Numbered from the stretch's first letter, positions 9,106-18,200 are shown. The stretch is DNA of 64,000 nucleotides from Acinetobacter venetianus RAG-1 = CIP 110063 (GCF_000368585.1 NZ_KB849558.1:186001-250000); one strand, 5' to 3'. The notes: a model not told the origin generated them from the letters alone. Program-made: numbers and translations.

Positions 9106-10232
9106 GGATGAATCTCCTGAATATTTTTCTTGAGTAGACGAATACTAAGTGCAAAGAACAGGATGGCGAAAATAACTAAAATACTAAAAGGTATAAGTGA
9201 AACATAAAGGTCACTACCGATAATCCATTGTTCCGTTTGTAGCTTGGCATAGGGAGTATAAGGAATAATCATTGACCAAAATTGAGTAAATGCAGGAGCA
9301 TTATTCAAGGGTAAAGTGATTCCTGAAAAACTAGGTGATGATCCACCATAAAGTGCAATAAAACCAAAAGTTTTTGGCAGGTTTTTTGTCGCAAGAACAA
9401 CAGTGCTGCTAATAACAGCATAGGAAAAATAGAATAGAAATTGTGCAGCTAAAATAAGTGTTAATGAACCTGCAATGAAATAACCGCGGACATGCGCTAA
9501 CCAAAACATCCAACATGCTGTCCATGCACAGAAAATGAAAACATAAGGCAATATTTTACCTAGTAAGCTTGAAATCACCTGTTTAGAATTAACCCATTCG
9601 TAAACTGTTTTCCGCTTAAACTCTTGCCCAATGGCGAAAGCCACACAGCAACATAACAAGAGATGTAGCACAGCAGGCACCATAAATGGCTCAAGAAACA
9701 ATTCATAACTCATACTTGGGTTATAAAGGGTCGAGATTTTGATGTGTGGTGTGGGGACATCTAAATATGGAAGAGTATTTGCCAGATAGCTTTGCCCTAA
9801 ATACTCAGCCATACCATTTAAAGTACTGATGAGCATGGCGGAGGAGATGGTATTACCAATACTAAAAAAGGATTGGTTATAGGCAATGCTAATTTGCGCA
9901 TCCTGAGCTTGTACTAATCTTTGTTCTGCACCTTCAGGAATCATCACAAATCCCCAAGCATCAGTTGTATTAATCAGTTTTTCTGCTTCATCTTGGCTAG
10001 AAGTAATCGTTTTGATTTTTAACGTATGATTAATACTGAGCGCATGAATAACCTTACGACTCATTTCACTTTGATCTTGATCTATCACCACAATCGGTAA
10101 ATGTTCGGCTTTACCAGATGAAAACATACTTCCAAACAGCAAAATAACCAGCAAAGGCGCAATCACGGCCATAAAAAGATCAACTTTATGACGTTTGAGA
10201 TAACGCAACTCCCGCAGCATGACTGCAAACAT
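9102..10232 (-). CDS. ABC-2 type transporter permease, first of a pair
   Basis: A 376-residue ABC-2 permease with the same architecture as its neighbour: a cytoplasmic start with MLRELRYLKRHK, one helix (about 20-37), a periplasmic domain with LPIVVIDQDQSEMSRKV, and about five C-terminal helices. The two are diverged paralogues and probably form a heterodimer. Only 3 bp separate it from the adaptor gene, so expression is coupled. The transported substrate is unknown. Confidence 0.88.
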   Translation of the reverse strand: MFAVMLRELRYLKRHKVDLFMAVIAPLLVILLFGSMFSSGKAEHLPIVVIDQDQSEMSRKVIHALSINHTLKIKTITSSQDEAEKLINTTDAWGFVMIPEGAEQRLVQAQDAQISIAYNQSFFSIGNTISSAMLISTLNGMAEYLGQSYLANTLPYLDVPTPHIKISTLYNPSMSYELFLEPFMVPAVLHLLLCCCVAFAIGQEFKRKTVYEWVNSKQVISSLLGKILPYVFIFCAWTACWMFWLAHVRGYFIAGSLTLILAAQFLFYFSYAVISSTVVLATKNLPKTFGFIALYGGSSPSFSGITLPLNNAPAFTQFWSMIIPYTPYAKLQTEQWIIGSDLYVSLIPFSILVIFAILFFALSIRLLKKNIQEIHP

Positions 10233-10235
10233 TGC

Positions 10236-11399
10236 TTATTTTACCTCTTCAATTTTGAATAATACGCTCATACCGACTTTTAGATCAGGAATGGATTGCT
10301 CTGGGACCAAGTGAAATTTAAAACTGCGAATATCGTAACCACCAGTTTGGCGTGTGGTTTTAATCGTCGCAAAGTCACCCTCGGCATCAATGCTCTTAAC
10401 CTTAAATGTTGTTTTACGATCAAGGGCAGGGATGTAACCTTCAAGTGTTTCAGTTTTATAGACTGAGCTATATATATCTTCACGAACGTTCAAGCTGATC
10501 CACAGATCATGGTCTTCAATGATACTGACGACAGGAACTCCTGTTGCAACTAACTCAGTTGGTTTGCCATAAGTTTTTGAGATAGTGCCATCAGTTGGTG
10601 AATAGAGTTTGGTTTCTTCAGTCAGTGCATTTGCTTCTTTCACTGCTGCTTGAGCCATCGCTACTTGAGCATCGGCGGTAGATTTTTGTTGCTCGGTACT
10701 GCCGCGTTTTGCACGAGCATATTGTTGATATGCTGCTTCTGCTGCTTCACGAGCAGAGGTTTTTGCCGCTAACATCTCGTCACGACGCTGACGTGAAATA
10801 ACACCTTGTTGATAAAGATTTTCACCACGTTTATAGGTTGTAGCAGCTAGCTCTGCTTGTGTCTTCATTGCTTGCCAGTTGGCATAGAGAGTATCGATAT
10901 TTTCTTGTTGCGCACCACGATAAATGGTTGAGTGAAAAGCTGTCGCACTTTGTAAGGCTGCTTGGGCTTGTTCTTTCTTGGCTTCTAATTCAGGGCTAAC
11001 AAAACGAACCAGTGCTTGTCCTTTTTTGATACTTTGACCTTCAGTCACATAAAATTCTTCAATACGACTCGGAACTTTAGTACTAATATGTACAGTTTCA
11101 GCTTCGACTCGACCTTGCAATTCAATCAATTGCGGTTGATAGGCTTTCCATAGTCCAAAAGCAATCAAGCCTAGTAATAGAATTAGGACAATTAAACCAA
11201 TAATTTTAGCTTTACTTTTTTTGGGTGGTTCAGTTGGTTGAGTTTCTTGATTTGAAGGTGTATTTGCAGCATCCACTTTTTCGGTATGCTCAATAGGTGA
11301 AACATGTTCTATCTGAGTTTCTGTTGAAGAAGTATCTGTCGTTTGCTTAACTTGATCTGTATCACGTTCAGAATTGGATGATGATTGATTTTGGCTCAT
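10236..11399 (-). CDS. HlyD/EmrA-like periplasmic adaptor (membrane fusion protein)
   Basis: A 387-residue adaptor linking inner-membrane permeases to an outer-membrane channel. Residues 1-66 form an unusually long cytoplasmic head rich in Ser, Thr, Gln and Glu. A single helix follows (about 70-90: IIGLIVLILLLGLIAFGLW), then a biotinyl-lipoyl half-motif (VPSRIEEFYVTEGQSIKKGQ), an alpha-hairpin coiled coil (about 145-260) and a beta-barrel with LYSPTDGTISKTYGKPTELV. The ATG at 11399 is chosen because GGAGAA lies 5 bp upstream; the frame opens at a TTG four codons earlier. Confidence 0.9.
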   Translation of the reverse strand: MSQNQSSSNSERDTDQVKQTTDTSSTETQIEHVSPIEHTEKVDAANTPSNQETQPTEPPKKSKAKIIGLIVLILLLGLIAFGLWKAYQPQLIELQGRVEAETVHISTKVPSRIEEFYVTEGQSIKKGQALVRFVSPELEAKKEQAQAALQSATAFHSTIYRGAQQENIDTLYANWQAMKTQAELAATTYKRGENLYQQGVISRQRRDEMLAAKTSAREAAEAAYQQYARAKRGSTEQQKSTADAQVAMAQAAVKEANALTEETKLYSPTDGTISKTYGKPTELVATGVPVVSIIEDHDLWISLNVREDIYSSVYKTETLEGYIPALDRKTTFKVKSIDAEGDFATIKTTRQTGGYDIRSFKFHLVPEQSIPDLKVGMSVLFKIEEVK

Positions 11400-11411
11400 A
11401 GATTTCTCCAA

Positions 11412-12908
11412 TTAACGGATATAGTCAGTTCGTGGTTGATTCACATAAAGCTTGAACTCGTCAATCGAGCCATAGCTTTGCAATAAAGTCGCGAGCGATA
11501 AAATATATTTATACGCATTGATCGACATTTCGCTTTTTAAAGCACTTAATGCATTTTGTGCATCAATCACTTGGGTTGCTGTTCCCATTCCTTCTTTAAA
11601 AGATAGCTGTTGAATGCGTAAGTTTTCTTGAGCAGCTTTAATATTTTGGGTGAGAAGTTGATGACTAGTCTGTGATGAGTTTAACTCGCTATAAGATTTG
11701 TATATGACATTTTCAACTTCTTGCTTAGTTCGCTCTGTCATGAGTTCAGCAGCATATTTCTTTAGCTCAGCTGCACGGATATTTTTATTATTATCGATTC
11801 CAGAGAAAAGGTTGTACTTTGCCATAACGCCAACAATCCAATTCTCTTTGCTATCTATACCGTATTCCCCAAAGGCAAAAACACTTGGTTTCTTCGCTGA
11901 TTGTTGAATTTTGATATTTTCATTCGCAAGCTCAGTATCCATTTTTAGCTTTTTAATCAAACTTGAGTTTTGGTCATAGTTTGCTAGTAATTTGTCTAAA
12001 GACTGACTTTGCGTATTATTTACAAAAAGTGGTGTTGTCAGGTTGAGATCTTCTTTAGTTTTTAATAGATTTTGAAGACTAAATTCACTGGCGCGAAGAT
12101 TTGATTTCGCATTTTGATAAGTACGTTCTGCATTGTTACGAGCAACTTCAAATTGCATGCGCTGGCCTTTATTAATAAAGCCTTGCTGTTCAAGTTTCAG
12201 AGCATTGTTATAATGTTCTTGCATCGCATTTAGATTAAATAAACTTGCATTCAGCAATTGTTGTTGTAACTGCACATTGAAATAAGATTGGATCATTTCA
12301 AATCTTTGCGAGTCTTGTTGTTGTTTTTCGCTAATGTTAGAGCGTTGTGCTTGAATCGTTGCAATTTGCTTGGCGCTGGTAATTTTTCCACCCGTATAAA
12401 GTGGCATCACCATAGAAATAGAGGTGCGAACATCGTGGTCTTTAATTGTGACGTCAACATTATTCGGTACTTTATTTAAACCATCACTGACAACTTGATC
12501 GAATCCTTGACCAACTTGATCAATTACATCTGGCGGTAATACATTTTCCCATTGCGATAATTTGTCATCAAATCCACGCGTGAGTGAGTTTTCGAGCCTA
12601 CGTTTACTTGATTCGAGTGGGACGCTGGTTTCACTATGAAATGAATAGGCTGTTGCATTTAAATCAATGCGTGGCAGTCCTAAGTATTTAACTGCCTCCA
12701 TTTCGAGTTGTGAAGCTTGTTGTAAAGCTTGCTGCGCTTGAGAGGCGTAGGCATTTTCTACAACATATTGTTCCGCCTCGTTATAACTAAATGTTTGTGC
12801 GAATAAAGATGTTGAAAATAAGGCACTGCTGATTAAGCTAATACTTAAACAAAGTTGCTTTGGAAACCGTTTGACCTGAACATTGGGCCGATTATGTCGT
12901 TTCAACAT
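11412..12908 (-). CDS. TolC-family outer membrane channel
   Basis: A 498-residue outer membrane efflux protein and first gene of the operon. The signal peptide ends near residue 37 (SALFSTSLFAQ). Two OEP repeats form the helical barrel: the first about residues 40-270, the second about 290-480 with EGMGTATQVIDAQNALSALKS-like family residues near the C-terminus. The start is taken at the ATG at 12908; the frame extends five codons to a TTG. It would dock with the HlyD-like adaptor 12 bp downstream to form a trans-envelope conduit. Confidence 0.9.
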   Translation of the reverse strand: MLKRHNRPNVQVKRFPKQLCLSISLISSALFSTSLFAQTFSYNEAEQYVVENAYASQAQQALQQASQLEMEAVKYLGLPRIDLNATAYSFHSETSVPLESSKRRLENSLTRGFDDKLSQWENVLPPDVIDQVGQGFDQVVSDGLNKVPNNVDVTIKDHDVRTSISMVMPLYTGGKITSAKQIATIQAQRSNISEKQQQDSQRFEMIQSYFNVQLQQQLLNASLFNLNAMQEHYNNALKLEQQGFINKGQRMQFEVARNNAERTYQNAKSNLRASEFSLQNLLKTKEDLNLTTPLFVNNTQSQSLDKLLANYDQNSSLIKKLKMDTELANENIKIQQSAKKPSVFAFGEYGIDSKENWIVGVMAKYNLFSGIDNNKNIRAAELKKYAAELMTERTKQEVENVIYKSYSELNSSQTSHQLLTQNIKAAQENLRIQQLSFKEGMGTATQVIDAQNALSALKSEMSINAYKYILSLATLLQSYGSIDEFKLYVNQPRTDYIR

Positions 12909-13256
12909 GATGATATATCGCAATTTAATAATACCTGCGCTAGTCTAAGTTTTTTTTGTAAAATTTAAATATTATGTTTTTAATTAAATAGTTGAATGCA
13001 TAGAATTGGTGTAGTTAATTTGTAAAAAATAGAGCAATTAATCTATATATCAGATTGAAAATTAAAATAATTTATCTTTCATATTTTTTATTAAAAGACA
13101 ATTTGAAAATTTATGGAAATCACAAAAACATCATTGAAAAATTAAACTATTTTTTACAGTCAAATTGAAATATTTACTGGATAAGCTGCTGCAAGCTTCG
13201 CCAATCTATGATTAAATTCCCATCTCAATTTGTTTCACTTTAACAAGGGAAAACTC
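12909..13256. other. 348-bp AT-rich divergent spacer between the export operon and serC
   Basis: No gene seen. It must carry the promoters for the minus-strand export operon and for plus-strand serC. The sequence is extremely AT-rich from 12940 to 13160. I find no convincing -35/-10 pair or operator palindrome. An AAGGGAAA ribosome site precedes the serC ATG. Confidence 0.5.
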
Positions 13257-14336
13257 ATGCGTGCTTATAATTTCTGCGCTGGTCCTGCTGCATTACCTAC
13301 TGCTGTTTTAGAAAAAGCTCAACAAGAGATGTTGGATTGGCAGGGTAAGGGCTTGTCGATCATGGAAATGAGTCATCGTAGCAATGACTATGTTGCTGTC
13401 GCAGAAAAGGCAGAAGCTGATTTACGCAAGCTCATGAATATTCCTGAAAACTATAAAGTGTTGTTCTTACAAGGTGGCGCATCCTTACAATTCTCAGCGA
13501 TTCCGCTTAATTTACTCGGTAAAAATAATAAAGCGGATTATATTCATACGGGTATTTGGTCTGAGAAAGCATTAAAAGAAGCAAAGCGTTATGGCGATAT
13601 TAATATCGTTGAAGCGGGCACCATGATTGATGGTAAACATGCGATTACTGAACAAAGCACTTGGAATCTATCGAATGATGCTGCGTATGTTCATTATGCA
13701 GATAATGAAACGATTGGTGGATTGCAATTCGCGAGTGTACCTGATGTAGCTGCTCCTTTGGTTTGCGATTATTCATCAAGTATTTTGTCTGCGCCAGTAG
13801 ATGTGAATAAGTTTGGACTTATTTATGCGGGTGCCCAAAAGAACATTGGGCCTGCTGGTTTAACCATTGTCATTATTCGTGAAGATTTATTAGATCAAGC
13901 AAAACCTGAGATCCCAAGTATCTTGAAATATGCTGATCAAGCGAAGAACGGTTCTATGGTGAATACACCAGCAACGTATGCTTGGTATTTATCTGGACTG
14001 GTATTTGAGTGGTTACTTGAGCAGGGTGGGGTAGATGCAATCTACAAAATGAACCAAGCGAAAGCAAAATTGCTCTACGGTTATATTGACTCAAGTGATT
14101 TCTACAACAACCCAATCGCTGTACCAAATCGCTCTATGATGAATGTACCATTTACACTTGCAGACGAAGCACTTGAAAAGACATTCTTAAAAGAAGCTGA
14201 GCAAAATCATTTGCTTAACTTGGCAGGTCATCGTTCAGTTGGTGGTATGCGTGCAAGTATTTATAACGCTGTACCATTGGAAGGTGTTCAAGCTCTTGTG
14301 AACTTTATGGATGAATTCGCGAAACGTCACGGATAA
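13257..14336 (+). CDS. serC: Phosphoserine aminotransferase
   Basis: A 359-residue PLP enzyme converting 3-phosphohydroxypyruvate and glutamate to phosphoserine, and acting in the parallel step of pyridoxal phosphate synthesis. The start MRAYNFCAGPAALP is characteristic. The PLP Schiff-base lysine is K195 in GAQKNIGPAG; LQGGASLQF and the C-terminal GHRSVGGMRASIYNA bind phosphate and substrate. The ATG at 13257 follows AAGGGAAA at proper spacing, and an upstream TTG in frame is rejected. The gene appears monocistronic with its own terminator. The length is the family's usual one. Confidence 0.97.
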   Translation: MRAYNFCAGPAALPTAVLEKAQQEMLDWQGKGLSIMEMSHRSNDYVAVAEKAEADLRKLMNIPENYKVLFLQGGASLQFSAIPLNLLGKNNKADYIHTGIWSEKALKEAKRYGDINIVEAGTMIDGKHAITEQSTWNLSNDAAYVHYADNETIGGLQFASVPDVAAPLVCDYSSSILSAPVDVNKFGLIYAGAQKNIGPAGLTIVIIREDLLDQAKPEIPSILKYADQAKNGSMVNTPATYAWYLSGLVFEWLLEQGGVDAIYKMNQAKAKLLYGYIDSSDFYNNPIAVPNRSMMNVPFTLADEALEKTFLKEAEQNHLLNLAGHRSVGGMRASIYNAVPLEGVQALVNFMDEFAKRHG

Positions 14337-14352
14337 GCCATATATTATAGAT

Positions 14353-14388
14353 AAAATAAAAGCCCTCATCATTGAGGGCTTTTATTTG
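14353..14388. terminator. Terminator after serC
   Basis: An 11-bp perfect stem AAAAGCCCTCA (14358-14368) and TGAGGGCTTTT (14373-14383) with a TCAT loop and T-rich tail. The flanking A run makes it usable from the minus strand as well. Confidence 0.9.
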
Positions 14389-14414
14389 AATTAGGTCATG
14401 GTCAAAAATTAGAA

Positions 14415-14558
14415 TTAGAACAAGCCAATTTGATGAAAAATGATTGCTGCTAGAAACATGCCTAGTAAAAAAAAGCAAAAAGCACCAACATCAAGTTTAA
14501 GCCCTTGGTCGCTTGAATGAATAAGACTGGTGGTCGTTTGTTCTGGTATAATTTTCAT
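14415..14558 (-). CDS. Small single-pass membrane protein (47 residues)
   Basis: The frame opens at a GTG at 14597 that overlaps the upstream stop, but the ATG at 14558 with an AGGCG upstream is a better start. It gives 47 residues: a polar N-terminus (MKIIPEQTTTSLIHSSDQG) and one hydrophobic helix (about 25-43, GAFCFFLLGMFLAAIIF). I recognise no family. Its position directly behind the 312-residue gene suggests co-transcription. The ORF is short, so its reality rests on the helix and the coupling. Confidence 0.5.
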   Translation of the reverse strand: MKIIPEQTTTSLIHSSDQGLKLDVGAFCFFLLGMFLAAIIFHQIGLF

Positions 14559-14593
14559 TAGAACGCCTAAAATGCCATTTATGTGATTTTTTG

Positions 14594-15532
14594 TCACTTA
14601 GAAGCAGTTTTAGCATAAATATTCGCCTGAATCCATAGGTTGCCGCGAATATATTCACCAATGTTAAAGTTTTTATACAAAACGTTTTTAGTTGCAATAC
14701 GAATTAAGATTGCAGGTAAATCATCTTCTAAAACTAAAGTGACATCATAAAGGGTATATTCATCCTGCATAAACTGCATCGTTGTTTTACCCACAATATT
14801 ACCTTGAAACCAAGCTTCATCTTCTTGTCCTAATGTCTCACCAAATAAATAGGCAACCATTTTAGAAAAGTCGACTGTTACAGGTTCTTGATCTTCTGGT
14901 GTTTTTGGTTCCCACTCATTAATAAGCTCCTGTAAATTTTCAGGTGCGATACCATTATGTTCAGCCAAAATTGCATTTAAAGCACGGTGATGTTTAATTG
15001 AAGCTGGATCATCAACAACGATTTTCTCATCTTTAGCAACAGGTTCTAATTCATATGCCCAAGCATTAAACTGAACTTGATAGGTTTGGTTTTTATCATA
15101 CTGACAGTTATTTACGCTGAACAAATTATCGAAGGCATAAATAATGGTATTTTTATTTAAATTTAGACGTAATACTGCTTGTGTTGCAGAATCACAGGTA
15201 ATAATACGCTCAATTTTCGCATCATATCTATATGGACTTTCAAAACTTGGAAAAGCAGTTTTTAATGCGCGAGGTTTTTGGTCTTCCACTGCAATAATTT
15301 GATTGATGCAAACCTTTTGTCCACTTGGTCCTTGGATAAGCCAAAATGACTGATCCATATCTTGTTCATCTTCACATAAGCCCATTGGCATTACGGGTGC
15401 ATCTAGCGCCAATCCTAACCATTTGGGTACATCCACTTCGGGTGTATCTGTCAATAAGTTCCAATGCTCGACATGATTACCGAAATTTTGATCTTGAATT
15501 TTAATGGTTTCTGGACTGTTTTGATTTTTCAT
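14594..15532 (-). CDS. Conserved hypothetical protein, 312 residues
   Basis: An acidic, soluble-looking protein with no signal peptide or membrane helix. I do not recognise a domain. Tryptophan- and acidic-rich segments (VEHWNLLTDTPEVDVPKWLG at the start, LINEWEPKTPEDQEPV near 215) and predicted beta-rich stretches in the C-terminal third (TLYDVTLVLEDDLPAILIRI) suggest a mixed alpha/beta fold. It diverges from the TPR gene and its stop overlaps the possible GTG of the small membrane gene. No function is proposed. Confidence 0.75.
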   Translation of the reverse strand: MKNQNSPETIKIQDQNFGNHVEHWNLLTDTPEVDVPKWLGLALDAPVMPMGLCEDEQDMDQSFWLIQGPSGQKVCINQIIAVEDQKPRALKTAFPSFESPYRYDAKIERIITCDSATQAVLRLNLNKNTIIYAFDNLFSVNNCQYDKNQTYQVQFNAWAYELEPVAKDEKIVVDDPASIKHHRALNAILAEHNGIAPENLQELINEWEPKTPEDQEPVTVDFSKMVAYLFGETLGQEDEAWFQGNIVGKTTMQFMQDEYTLYDVTLVLEDDLPAILIRIATKNVLYKNFNIGEYIRGNLWIQANIYAKTASK

Positions 15533-15704
15533 AAAGCGTGATGCTAAAAAGATTGAACTTATTCTATTAAATCGAGGGTAACCTCAATTTTTCAAGTCTG
15601 GATATGTAATTTCACTAGAAATAATTAGTGCTTACCTAGCTTTCTATAAGTTACATGCTATATTTTTGGTATGTAAATTTTAAAATGTATTGGTTATTTA
15701 AGTA

Positions 15705-16133
15705 ATGAGCAAAGAATTACCTAGTAGGATTCATCAAGAAATTCTACAGTTGTGTGAGCAAGGTGATAAGTTATTTGCTCATCAAAAGTTTGTAGAAGCT
15801 AAAGCTTTATATGTTGAAGCGCTGAGACTATTGCCTGATGACCATCAAGAGTGGGAAGCTTCAACTTGGATATATGTTGCAATAGGAGATACGCACTTTT
15901 ATCTAAATAATTATGAAAGAGCATTTAGATGTTTTTACAATGCAGTGCAATGTCCAGATGGTTTAGGTAACCCTTATATACATTTGAGATTAGGACAGCT
16001 TTATTTTGAGCAAAATGATTTAGACAAGGCGGCAGATGAGTTAACAAGAGCATATATGGGCGGTGGACTTGATATTTTTATGGAAGATGATGCTAAGTAT
16101 TTGGAGTTTTTAGAAACAAAAATTAAAGTATAA
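15705..16133 (+). CDS. Tetratricopeptide-repeat protein
   Basis: A 142-residue protein consisting mostly of TPR helices. Repeats are visible at about residues 12-45 (GDKLFAHQKFVEAKALYVEALRLL), 53-85 (IYVAIGDTHFYLNNYERAFRCFYNAVQ) and 92-122 (HLRLGQLYFEQNDLDKAADELTRAYM). TPRs bind partner proteins. It has no signal peptide, so it is probably cytoplasmic. The partner cannot be deduced from the neighbours. Confidence 0.8.
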   Translation: MSKELPSRIHQEILQLCEQGDKLFAHQKFVEAKALYVEALRLLPDDHQEWEASTWIYVAIGDTHFYLNNYERAFRCFYNAVQCPDGLGNPYIHLRLGQLYFEQNDLDKAADELTRAYMGGGLDIFMEDDAKYLEFLETKIKV

Positions 16134-16228
16134 GTTTTTTGATATAAAAAAGTGTCATGGATAAATAAACAAAGCTTTATATCTTAATCTGCTAAACTAT
16201 ATTTTTATTCAATTAGGCTTGTGCAAAC

Positions 16229-16699
16229 GTGCTGCCATTTAAGTTATGGGTAGATGCTGATGCTTTACCTAAGATTTTACGTGAAGTGATTTTACGTGCT
16301 TCTGATCGCTATCAACTCGAAGTCACTTTTGTTGCCAATCAAAACGTTGGAATTACGCCTTCTGTCAGAATTAAATCTATTCAGGTGATGAGTGGCGCTG
16401 ATCGTGCCGATCAAGAAATTGTGGAACGTATGCAAGAGAATGACATTGTCATTACGCAAGATATTCCCTTAGCAGCTCAAGTGATTGAAAAAGGTGGAAT
16501 TGCTATCCATCCTCGCGGTGAAATTTATACCACAGCGAATGTAAAAGCCCGTCTTCATTTGCGTGATTTTATGGATACATTGCGTGGTGCTGGCGTACAG
16601 ACAGGTGGCCCACCACCGATTTCTGAGAGAGATAAACGTGAATTCTCTAGCTCATTAGATCAAACGATTTTAAAACAAAAACGTAAAACTGCTTGCTGA
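16229..16699 (+). CDS. YaiI/YqxD-family protein (UPF0178, DUF188)
   Basis: A 156-residue member of the UPF0178 family, which resembles PIN/NYN-type nuclease folds but lacks a proven activity. The family signature [15 protein letters not shown] is at residues 7-21, and acidic motifs [11 protein letters not shown] (about 55-65) and [15 protein letters not shown] (about 70-84) follow. The C-terminal [14 protein letters not shown] is also typical. The start is a GTG at 16229. It precedes the DMT transporter by 7 bp and is probably co-transcribed with it. Confidence 0.9.
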   Translation: MLPFKLWVDADALPKILREVILRASDRYQLEVTFVANQNVGITPSVRIKSIQVMSGADRADQEIVERMQENDIVITQDIPLAAQVIEKGGIAIHPRGEIYTTANVKARLHLRDFMDTLRGAGVQTGGPPPISERDKREFSSSLDQTILKQKRKTAC

Positions 16700-16706
16700 G
16701 CACGCT

Positions 16707-17600
16707 ATGCCATCACGTCTTAACTTAATGTTCACTTATGGATTGCTTGTATTTATTTGGGCGACAACGCCTTTAGCAATTGTCTGGAGCGTTTCAGATT
16801 TACATCCAATGTGGGCATTGGTTATTCGGTTCTTTATTGCATTACCGTTGGCAATGACGGTTCTACTATTTTTAAAAATTAAGTTTCCAGTTCATAAACT
16901 TGCCTTGCTAAGTTATGTTGCAGGTTCATTTAGTTTGATCGGATCACAGATTTTTACTTATGCAGCAACAGCTTATCTCAGTTCGGGTTTGATTGCGCTG
17001 ATGTTTGGGCTTGCGCCAATTATGGCGGGTTTGATAGGGCGATTTGGCTTTCAACAGAAGTTAGCTGGGCTGCAATGGCTTGGTATGGGAACATCGATTG
17101 TTGGGCTGGCCATGATTTGTTTGAGTGGAAGTCAAAAGCATGTACAGCCAATTGGCATTATCTTAATGTTGATCAGTGTTTTTTCATACTCACTATCTAT
17201 TTTCTTGGTTAAAAAGATTAATGCTGATGTGCAGGCGATGGCACAAGCAACAGGATCAATCCTTTTTTCGACGATCATTGCAGTTATGATCTTGCCTTGG
17301 ATTTGGCAATATGCACCTACACACATTCCTTCGGTTAAGTCACTTTTAGCATTGGTTTATACCGTGATTATGGCTTCATTGATTGCAATGTTCTGCTATT
17401 TCAAATTGGTGCAAAATTTAAAAGCAACAACACTTTCACTTACAACAGTGATGACACCAATGTTAGCAATTTTAGTCGGTGCTTATCTCAATAATGAACA
17501 GCTATCAATCCGCGTGTTTGTTGGTGCTGTCATCATCTTATTTGGTTTGCTACTTTATTTCTATAAAGATTTAAAAATGTACCGTCGTTTAAAAATTTAA
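16707..17600 (+). CDS. EamA/DMT-superfamily transporter
   Basis: A 297-residue inner-membrane protein with ten predicted helices in two EamA repeats (about 5-140 and 148-290), the drug/metabolite transporter fold. FIWATTPLAIVWSV at the start and VMTPMLAILVGAYLNNEQLS in the second repeat are typical. DMT proteins export or import small metabolites; the substrate is not predictable. Its end overlaps the convergent PilZ gene by 4 bp. Confidence 0.88.
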   Translation: MPSRLNLMFTYGLLVFIWATTPLAIVWSVSDLHPMWALVIRFFIALPLAMTVLLFLKIKFPVHKLALLSYVAGSFSLIGSQIFTYAATAYLSSGLIALMFGLAPIMAGLIGRFGFQQKLAGLQWLGMGTSIVGLAMICLSGSQKHVQPIGIILMLISVFSYSLSIFLVKKINADVQAMAQATGSILFSTIIAVMILPWIWQYAPTHIPSVKSLLALVYTVIMASLIAMFCYFKLVQNLKATTLSLTTVMTPMLAILVGAYLNNEQLSIRVFVGAVIILFGLLLYFYKDLKMYRRLKI

Positions 17601-18175
17601 CTTTGATTGTTGTCACTCAGCTGAATACTGTCAGCAAGCTTTGCACGATCTTGAGGGTTAATCGTAATAAAGTAAGCCCCGATTCTAAATTTTCCGTGCT
17701 CTTCGGCTGTACTATATGCCACTTGCGCAGTTGCTGCTATGTGAAAGAAGTTTTCAGGGTGGCTTAACGTAATATGAATATAGGTGCCTTCATTAAGATC
17801 TTGGGTACTGAAGAAACTTAAGCCATTTTCAGAGAAGTTAACTTGCTCAGGCACTGGCAATAAAGATTGCACAATATTGTCATAGAAAGACCCTGTGATA
17901 AGGTTCAACTTTTGATTAAATAGGGATAAGATGCGAGCAATTTGTTGATCTTTTTCATTTAATTGTTCTAATTCGTAGCGAAATGCATGATCAAATTGAT
18001 CTAATTCTGCAAGTAGTAGAAAATAGCGTGGCAATACAAAATGAGAGTCATATGGGTCATTCAGTGCAACATCATCTGGAATGACTTGATAGTTGATTCT
18101 CAACACGGCATCAATACGAGACATCACACGACGTTCTGTGTTGTCGTCAACAAGATGATGTTGTGAACTTTCCAT
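17597..18175 (-). CDS. Atypical (tPilZ-like) PilZ-domain protein
   Basis: A 192-residue protein with both PilZ motifs: R16-x3-R20 (RRVMSR) and N113-x-S-x2-G118 (NFSENG). They are separated by about 90 residues, mostly helical with Leu/Gln/Glu heptad-like spacing (residues 50-105), where a canonical PilZ has about 25. This matches the tetramerising PilZ type described in Xanthomonas, in which two long helices interrupt the barrel. It may sense c-di-GMP or only mediate assembly. The ribosome site GAGGTGA precedes the ATG at 18175. It diverges from the Lol permease gene across 25 bp. Confidence 0.75.
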   Translation of the reverse strand: MESSQHHLVDDNTERRVMSRIDAVLRINYQVIPDDVALNDPYDSHFVLPRYFLLLAELDQFDHAFRYELEQLNEKDQQIARILSLFNQKLNLITGSFYDNIVQSLLPVPEQVNFSENGLSFFSTQDLNEGTYIHITLSHPENFFHIAATAQVAYSTAEEHGKFRIGAYFITINPQDRAKLADSIQLSDNNQS

Positions 18176-18200
18176 AATAAATCACCTCGGACTAGATGGT

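Noticed and set aside
14595-14597. GTG start of the small membrane gene overlapping the upstream stop
   Set aside because: Possible by coupling, but the ATG at 14558 has a better ribosome site and leaves a cleaner membrane protein.
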